Of a DNA stretch of 64,000 bases, positions 56,654 through 64,000 are shown piece by piece. Location of the stretch: NCBI GenBank assembly GCA_022432975.1, contig CM039511.1, positions 26,279,153-26,343,152 on the forward strand, written 5' to 3'. Origin of the DNA: Begonia masoniana. Taxonomy: Eukaryota > Streptophyta > Magnoliopsida > Cucurbitales > Begoniaceae. A model generated the notes under the pieces. That model ran no database searches, was not told where the DNA came from, and saw nothing but the letters and a program-made list of their open reading frames with translations. The position numbers and the translations under genes are program-made. Position 1 is the first letter of the stretch, and every line of letters begins with the position of its first letter.

Positions 56654-59600
56654 ATGGCTAGACGCCCAGGGAGACCTAGAGTACCAAGAGAAATGCAGAA
56701 TGTGAGAGGTGAAGAGGAGCCTAGTGTGATTAGGCAGCTGACAGATTTAGTGCGTCAGCAAACTGATTTAATGCGCCAACAGTCCGATCAGTTGGGTGTG
56801 TTGTTGAACCGAGATGAACAAGGAAGTTCTAACTCGAGTTCCAGCGGTGAGCACTCTGGAGACAGATTTCGGAGACTTCAGCCGCCTACATTTGATGGGA
56901 AGTCAATTAATCCCACTGTTGCTGAAGAGTGGCTCAGAAAGGTTGAGAGTATGTTTAGGTATGCCAATATTGAGGAAGGAGACAATGTCACTATGGCAAC
57001 ATTCCATCTGGCTGGCGAAGCTCAACTCTGGTGGGAGTCGATGGAAACCGCCGATGATTCCCTGGCTATGTCTTGGACACAATTCAGAGAAGTTTTCTAT
57101 GAGAAGTATTTCAACAGCACTGTTCAGGCCGCTAAGAAAGTTGAATTTTTGAGCTTGAAACAGACGGGGTCAGTGGCTGAGTACAGCAGACAATTCGAGT
57201 CCCTATCAAGATTTGCCGGACATCTTGTACACAGGAATGAAGATAAAGTGTTTTAGTTTATGAATGGACTAAAGCCTGAGATTTTCCGAGGAGTCAAGTT
57301 TACTAGCATCAAAGGCTTGTCCTTCAGCGAGGTTGTGTCCACTGCGTTGGAAGTGGAGGATGCGGAAATGAAGTGTACTAGAGCAAGGGAAACCCCACGG
57401 AAGTTTATCCAACCACATCAACAGAGTGAAACAAAAAGGCCTAGTGAAAGCCAGAACAGTCAAGGAACGAGAAAGAAGGTACAGGACACCAAGAAGTATC
57501 CTCAATGCCCGAAGTGTCTAAAAAGTCACTTGGGTGAATGTAGGTATGGATCGGGAAAGTGTTTCAACTGTGAAGAGGTTGGACACTCGTTCAAGGATTG
57601 CCCAAAGCCCAGGATCATTCGATGTTTTCATTGTAACAAAGTGGGCCATATCAACAGGGACTGCCCAGCCTTGAAGAGTGGCCCTGCCAAAGTAAAGCCA
57701 AGGATATTCTCCATGATGGAGACGGGTGATGATGAACAGCATGCCGTGGTGTCAGGTACCATATTGATCAACTCTACCCCTGCCTTTACTTTAATAGATT
57801 CAGGTGCAACACATTCTTTTATAGCCTCTACATTTGCTGATAAAGTAGATGTACAATTTACCCCCACTGAGCATGTGTTTAACGTAGCATTACCCTTTGG
57901 TGAGCGCATGTACTCTAACCAAGTGATACTGGATAGCGTTGTATTAGTGGGAAGCATGAATCTGCCTGCTGACCTCATTATTATGGATATAACGGATTTG
58001 ATGTAATCCTAGGAATGGATTGGTTGTTCAAGCATTATGCCGCGATCGACTGTAGGACTGGAATAGTTAGTTTCCAACCCCCTGGTAGTTTGAAACATAC
58101 CTTTCAAGCTTCAAAGAAAAGTAAGGAAATGTCTGTGATAACTTCTATTAACACTAGACCTTCCCCATATGGAGAGTACTTGTGCTTCTTAGCTAGCATT
58201 TTAGACACACAGCACGTAGAAAAAGCAAATCCTCAAAATGTCTTAATTGTCCAAGACTTTCCTGAAGTATTTTTAGATGACCTTCCAGGTTTACCACCAG
58301 ATAGGGAAATTGAATTTGTTGTAGATGTTTACCTCGGTGCCGAGCCTGTGTCTAAAAATCCATATAGGTTAGCACCAACAGAACTTAAGGAATTAAAGAA
58401 ACAGTTGAAGGATTTATTGGAGAAAAGGTTCATACACCCAATATTTTAACCGTGGGGTGCACCCATCCTTTTTGTCAAAAAGAAAGATGGATCAATGCGT
58501 ATGTGCATTGATTATAGGGAATTGAACAAGTTAATTGTCAAGAACAAATATCCACTGCCTAGAATCAATGATTTATTTGACCATCTTAATGGTGCACGTG
58601 TTTTCTCTAAGATTGACCTTAGGTCTGGTTATTACCAATTAAAAGTCAAATCTAAGGATATCCCTAAGACAGCCTTTCGCACAAGGTATGGACATTACGA
58701 GTTCTTGGTAATATCTTTTGGATTGACAAATGCACCAGCAGCCTTTATGGATCTTATGAATAGAGTGTTTCATGAATATTTAGATAAATTTGTTATAGTG
58801 TTTATTGATGATATCCTAATCTATTCGCGTACTAAAGACGAGCACGCAAGACATTTGAGTTTGGTGTTAGGAGTACTTAGACAGCACAAACTTTATGCCA
58901 AGTTTTCCAAGTGTGAGTTTTGGTTGGACAGAGTTCACTTTCTTGGTCATGTGATCTCCGGAGATGGGATATCTGTCGACCCAGCCAAGGTTCAAGCAGT
59001 TAAGGAGTGGCCCCAACCGAAGAATCCTACTTATATTAGGAGTTTTCTTGGACTTGCAGGATACTATAGAAAGTTCATTGAAGGATTTTCAAAGATTGCT
59101 ACACCCCTTACTATGTTAACAAGGAAAAATGTGAAGTATATATGGACTGATGAATGTGAGCATAGTTTTCAGACCATGAAACAGAAATTGACCGATGCCC
59201 CAATATTAAGCCTTCCAGTTGAAGATGGTAAATTTAGAAATTATTGTGACGCTTCCAAAATTGGTCTTGGATGTGTGTTGATGCAAGATGGTAAGGTAAT
59301 AGCTTATGCCTCTAGACAGTGGAAAGTACATGAGAAGAATTACCCCACACATGACTTAGAATTAGCTGCAGTGGTGTTCGCACTTAAGATTTGGAGGCAT
59401 TACTTGTATGGACAACCTTGTGAGATATTTTCAGATCACAAGAGCTTGAAGTATATTTTCACACAGAATGAATTGAATATGAGGCAGCGTCGATGGTTGG
59501 AATTTGTAAAGGATTATGATTTTGAGATTAAATACCATCCCGGCAAAGCTAATGTTGTGGTGGATGCCTTGAGTAGAGTGACAACACCAACCCCAACTAT

Positions 59601-61137
59601 GGTTTTCAGCATGCCATTAGCCTTAGAGTCAGAATTCCAAAGGTTTAATTTAGAAGCAGTATCCAGTGTATCAGCTATACTTTCAGCCATAACCTTAAAG
59701 CCTACCATTTTGGAGAAAATAAAGGAGGCTCAGACGAATGATGACGAATGTAACGAGTACAAGTTAAGCATGAATTCTACGGACAAAATAGATTTTAACT
59801 ATTCTGCTGATGGAATCCTTAAGTTTAGAAATAGATGGTTTGTCCCTGCCGTTAAAGGACTTCGTTATGAGATTCTTTCTGAAGCACACTCTTCCAGGTT
59901 CTTTGTTCACCTTGGGAGTACAAAGATGTACAAGGATCTTAAACAGCATTATTGGTGGCCAGATATGAAACGAAGTGTGGCAGTATATGTAGGATCATGT
60001 TTATGTTGTCAGCAGATTAAAATTGAGCATCAGAGACCTGCTGGAAGGTTACAACCTTTACCAATTCCCGAATGGAAATGGGAGCAAATAACGATGGACT
60101 TTGTGGTAGGATTGCCTAGAACGACTAATGGACATGATGCAATTTGGGTGATAGTTGACCGTCTAACCAAATCAGCGCATTTCCTACCAATAAAGGTGAC
60201 TTACTCGATGGATCAACTTGCTGAATTGTATGTGCAAGAAATTGTTAGGTTACATGGAGTTCTAAATACCATAGTTTCAGACCGAGACTCTAGATTTACA
60301 TCTAAGTTTTGGAAGAGTTTGCATCAGGCTATGGGTACACAGCTCAACTTTAGCACAGCCTTTCACCCTCAAACAGATGGACAGTCCGAAAGAACCATCC
60401 AAACATTAGAGGATATGCTTCGTGCATGCATATTGGATTTTCAAGGTTCCTGGAGCAAATACCTATCCTTAGTATAATTCTCTTATAATAACAGTTTTCA
60501 GGCAACTATCGGTATGACACCGTATGAAGCACTGTATGGACGAAAGTGCAGATCTCCTTTGTACTGGGACGAAGTTGGTGAAGCACAGTTGCTTGGTCCT
60601 GACATTGTGAAACAAACTGTTGAGAAGATTGCCCTCATCCACCAGAGGATCTTAACAGCTCAAAGGTGACATAAAAGTTATGCCGACAGAAGAAGCAGGG
60701 AACTAGAGTTTGAAGTAGGTGATGAAGTTTTCCTCAAGGTATCACCATTTAAAGGAGTTGTGAGATTCGGGAAGAGAGGCAAGTTGAACCCTAGATTTAT
60801 TGGACCATTCACTATTCTGAAGATAGTTGGGAGAGCAGCCTATCAGTTGCAGCTACCGGCTTCTATGGAGGGGATACACAGTGTGTTTCATGTTTCTATG
60901 TTGAAGAAGTGCTTAAGGGATCCATATCAAGTTGTGGAGCAACAGGACATTGAAGTTCATCCTACCCTTACCTATGAGGAGAAACCAGTAAGGATCCTGG
61001 ACTATGCAGTAAATGTGTTGTGCAACAAAGAAGTTCCACTGATGAAAGTCTTATGGCATAACCAGAACATTGAGGAGACAACTTGGGAGCTCCAGTAAGA
61101 CATGATGGACCAACATCCAGAACTGTTCAGGTACTGA
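56654..61137 (+). pseudogene. Element B gag-pol polyprotein, disrupted
   Basis: Starts at ATG 56654 (MARRPGRPRVPREMQ); an upstream in-frame ATG at 56558 is less likely because A and B align from MAR. Order: gag, two CCHC knuckles (first 57560-57601), protease IDSGATHSF (Asp 57797-57799), RT (KIDLRSG Asp 58615-58617; IDD ending 58812), RNase H, integrase zinc finger, core with SDRD (Asp 60281-60283 region) and SERT (Glu 60388-60390), chromodomain-like tail. Breaks: TAG 57254, a one-base loss near 57993, TAA 58447, TAA 60475, TGA 60667, TAA 61096. The catalytic residues I could check are intact, unlike A, so B was inactivated by nonsense and frameshift changes. Confidence 0.93.
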
Positions 61138-61155
61138 ATTTTGAGGACAAAATTC

Positions 61156-61172
61156 TTTTAAGGAGGGTAGCT
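61156..61172 (+). other. Polypurine tract of element B
   Basis: TTTTAAGGAGGGTAGCT directly precedes the 3' LTR and is nearly identical to the tract of A. Confidence 0.75.
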
Positions 61173-63322
61173 TGTAGCACCCGGTTCTATTAAACCAATT
61201 TCCATTGCGTTATTTAGTAGTAAGCATGTTGTGGAGAAAATTGAGGAAAGTATTAATTAGGTTAATGAGTGACTAAGTAAGGGCATAGTGGTAAATTGAG
61301 AACTTATAATGGATAACCTATTTAAGGAAAGAGGCTTTGTGATTAAATGCACTGTAGCCGCCACTCTTTCCCTACTCTCCTCTCTTGGTATTCAGCTCAA
61401 GCAGCAGAGCTCTCTAGGCGATTCTTCCATCCATTTTTCTCCAAACTAGGTGAGTTCTATTTCGATTCCTTGCTGCATTGGTAACTATCGATGATTTGGG
61501 GAGTGGATAAATGTGAGTTTCGAGAATGCTGTGAGCGAACTAGTTCGGGTTTTGTGGTAATCGGAGATGTATAACGAACTAAGCTCCTAAACTAGTTTTC
61601 ATAGGCTTCTGGATAGTGTAGAATGAGGTTTAGTAAAATCTAATCGATAATCTGTCCATGGTTTTAGGTTGAGTAAGCTCCCAAAGTAGTTTGCAACACC
61701 GAGCATTTCTAGGAGAGCCAGGTAAGTGAAGTATGCATGTGCCTTTGGTCCTACATCACAAAACAGTAGGATTATGTATCGTGTGAATGAGTTTGTATGT
61801 CATGCATCATGTTTTCTTTTGAAAAATTACGAAAATAAATTTCCATGTAAGGAATGGTAAGGCGTGAGCTGAATATGACAGACAAACTATTAAGGGAACT
61901 AATCCACCCCTTAACTTATGAAGGGATTTATAACATTGGGAGGATTGATCCCACTCCCAAGGGAACTGAGGGATCAGATCAGCTATTAAGGGAATTCATC
62001 CGTCCCTTAATCGAGTAGAGGATGTATAACATTGGGAGGATTGATCCCACTCCCAAGGGAACCGAGGGATCAGTTCAGTTTATGAATGAATGTGAATGCA
62101 ACTGAGATGATAAAGTAGAAATTGCATGTTTAGGAATTTATGTTTCAGCATTTCATTTCATTACTGCTTTACTTACTTAGCATTAGGCTAATAGATGAGT
62201 TTTGTGATGTAGGTGTTGAGGATACTGCAGGTGATTTTTCTGAGTGCACAGATGAATAGATGAGGTTGGAGGAGTACATTCATGTTTCGGCCTGGTAAAC
62301 TGATGAGGCGGATTAACTGGTGTCAGTGGATGGGAAAGTTTAGTGAACCATGATTCAATTTGAGTATGTCGAGAGTTCTTATGAAAATGGTAGTTTTAAT
62401 ATTTTGAAATACATTTGAGACCTTTCTGATATTAATACTTTGTTGGCTTTAAAAGTAGTTTCTACCAAATTCTGGAGTAATATACGGATTTAAGTAGTTT
62501 TGAATGTTCTTTTGCAAATGCTCAAATTCTTTTGGTAGTCAGAGCTTTCCCTGTGTAGAGAGAAAATGCTCGATGAGCTGCTATATAAAGTTGTTGTTCT
62601 GTTGACTATCGGAAGATGTCTTCAGTAAAGCCATCGGATGATGTCTTCAGTAAAGTCATCGGATGATGTCTTCAGTGGAAGCCATCGGAAGATATAAGTA
62701 GAAAATTTTTCGTTTGTAACCGGATGATGTCGAGTATTTTATCCATCGGATGATGAAGGTAAAAGTCTTTTGTCGTTTTGTAACTGGATGATGTCAAGTA
62801 TTTTAACTACCGGAAGATGTGAGTAAGTATAGTTGTCATTTTGCGATCGGCTGAAGTTGGAAGAGTGATTCTTCTGGCTGACGTCATCGGCTGAAGTTGG
62901 AAGAGTGATTCTTCCGGCTGATGTCATCGGCTGAAGTTTGAAGAGTGATTCTTCAGGCTGACGTCATCGGTGGAAGTCCTCCGTTTTGTTTCTGCCCATT
63001 TTCGTTGACTCTGATCAGCGGATGATGTGGTTGACTTTTATGATCTTCAAGCATTTCATACTTAAGCTTTCATCTCTTCTGGCCGAATTATTTCTCAATA
63101 TTTTAACCGATTCTTTTAAAATTGTTTTACAGTTTTTTTAACTCTATTTTCGTTCAAAAAAAAAAATTTTTTGCTGCTAGTTTTAAAATTTTGAGGCTTT
63201 AGCAAATTCCAAAATTTTGATTTTTGAGCGAAGATTTTTTTTTTTAGAAATTAGTCAAATTTTCTTGGTCCTGTTCTGTGTTATGTGTAACGAACTGAGT
63301 TTGGAAAACTCGGGGTGTTACA
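61173..63322 (+). repeat. Element B 3' LTR
   Basis: TGTAGCACCCGG to GGGGTGTTACA, 2150 bp, uninterrupted. Used here to reconstruct the order of the split 5' LTR. TATA-like CTATTTAAGG at 61317-61326, intron-like cassette 61722-62212, GGATGATGTC-type repeats 62620-62820 and three 40-bp units. Confidence 0.93.
61317..61326 (+). promoter_or_regulatory. Possible TATA box of the B LTR
   Basis: CTATTTAAGG about 145 bp into the LTR, also present in the 5' LTR near 34837; A has GCATTTAAGG at the equivalent place. If it is the core promoter, the intron-like cassette and the repeats lie downstream of the transcript start, in the leader. Confidence 0.35.
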
Positions 63323-64000
63323 CGCAGGCTGATCATCATCACTCGACTCCATCACGGAGAATATCCTCTGCTTTATCTTAGCAGGGCCACTCTTAAAAGC
63401 TGGACAGTCCCTGTTAACATGACCAACCTTATTACAGTTATAGCATCGGATGACCTTGGGCTTCGGGCAATCCCTGAAACTGTGCCCAACTTCTTCACAG
63501 TTGAAACATTTTCCCGACCCAAATCTGCACTCTCCCAGGTGATTCTTCAAACATATCAGCCATTGGGGAAACTTCCTAGCATTCTGTACTTTCTTTCCTG
63601 CTCCCTGACTACCCCTGGCCTTCACTGGGCCTCTTCATCCCACTCTGTTGGTGTGGCTGAACAAACTTTCGTGGGGCTTCTATTGCTCCAGTACACTTCA
63701 TTTCTGCTTCTTTCACTTCCAATGTCGTGGACACAACTTCACCGTAAGACAAACCTTTAATACTCGAAAACTTGACTCCTCTATAAATCTCTGGCTTCAT
63801 TCCATGCACAAATTGAAACAGCTTATCCTCATTCTTGTGAACAAGATGTCCAGCAAACCTGGACAGGGACTCAAACTGTCTATTGTACTCAGACACGGAC
63901 CCCGTCTGCTTCAAGTTCAGGAACTCCACCTTCTTTGCGGTCTGGACGGTGCTGTTAAAGTATTTCTCATAAAAAGTCTCCTTGAATTGTGTCCAAGACA
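63323..64000 (-). pseudogene. Element C gag, right part, runs off the window
   Basis: Minus-strand gag: capsid portion ([10 protein letters not shown], then [18 protein letters not shown]), a frameshift near 63620, then two CCHC knuckles ([14 protein letters not shown] and CYNCNKVGHVNRDC). It ends in ESSDDDQPA at 63328, where B's target duplication lies; the protein resumes at 29117. Gag's start, the primer site and the 5' LTR lie beyond 64000. Confidence 0.9.

Larger units (their letters stand above)
29118..63322 (+). mobile_element. Element B: gypsy chromovirus holding most of the window
   Basis: 5' LTR starts TGTAGCACCGG at 29118 and 3' LTR ends GGGGTGTTACA at 63322. Target copies are CGCGG (29113-29117) and CGCAG (63323-63327), differing by one base; C's uninterrupted reading favours CGCAG as the original. 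B's own length without nested elements is about 9 kb. Its 5' LTR took two later insertions, G and H. The internal region (56499-61172) holds one gag-pol pseudogene closely related to that of A. Confidence 0.9.
22554..64000 (-). mobile_element. Element C: gypsy chromovirus, split by B, right end outside
   Basis: Minus-strand element. Its 3' LTR is at the left (22554-25702), pol continues to 29117, and gag resumes at 63323 on the far side of element B and runs off the right edge. The join falls in the spacer between gag and protease: the reading before B ends in ESSDDDQPA and after B resumes with VVSGTILIN. The TSD of C cannot be checked. It is the outermost layer of the five-level nest and closely related to A and B in protein sequence. 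Confidence 0.9.

Overview
This 64 kb window looks like a plant nuclear genome, probably a eudicot, in a gene-poor, repeat-dense region. I found no cellular protein-coding gene. Nearly all of it is LTR retrotransposons, mostly Ty3/gypsy chromoviruses that resemble the Tekay/Del group: primer-binding sites match the 3' end of initiator methionine tRNA, gag carries CCHC knuckles, pol runs protease, reverse transcriptase, RNase H, integrase, and a chromodomain-like tail follows. All recognisable gag and gag-pol frames are broken. The genus cannot be named from the sequence alone.

Layout, left to right. 1-871 is the edge of a truncated LTR. 872-3198, 15711-16181 and 21853-22553 are old gypsy debris. 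Element A (3204-15705, +) is complete with target-site duplication (TSD) CCTAG; solo LTR K (4726-7511, -) lies inside its 5' LTR. Solo LTR F (16182-21847, +, TSD ATAAA) carries solo LTR E (18307-21456, -, TSD GTCTT). Element C (22554 to beyond the right edge, -) carries a three-LTR Cassandra TRIM, D (23658-24799), in its left LTR. C's gag-pol is split by element B (29118-63322, +).

B's 5' LTR is split twice: by G (29222-34794, -, a non-autonomous LTR element without coding capacity) and by H (35225-54878, +, a gag-only element). H's 3' LTR is split by I (41708-54230, -), and I's integrase is split by solo LTR J (45562-47929, +). The nest C > B > H > I > J is five levels deep, and each junction inside it is supported by a 5-bp TSD (the one for B has a single mismatch).

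The most interesting signal is inside the LTRs. Seven families in both orientations share a cassette: a strong 5' splice-site-like CAGGTAAGT, then CTACATC, then ATGCATCATGTTTT (not found in E), then a branch-point-like TTAGCATTAGGCTAAT, then an acceptor-like TGATGTAG|GTGA, usually about 0.47-0.60 kb after the donor. It looks like a conserved intron or untranslated-region module within the LTR. Family-specific minisatellites lie inside or just after it and differ greatly in copy number between the two LTRs of one element (18 versus 4 copies in A, 45 versus 6 in I). Clusters of hairpins lie about 200-450 bp from the 3' end of three related LTRs (K, I, J).
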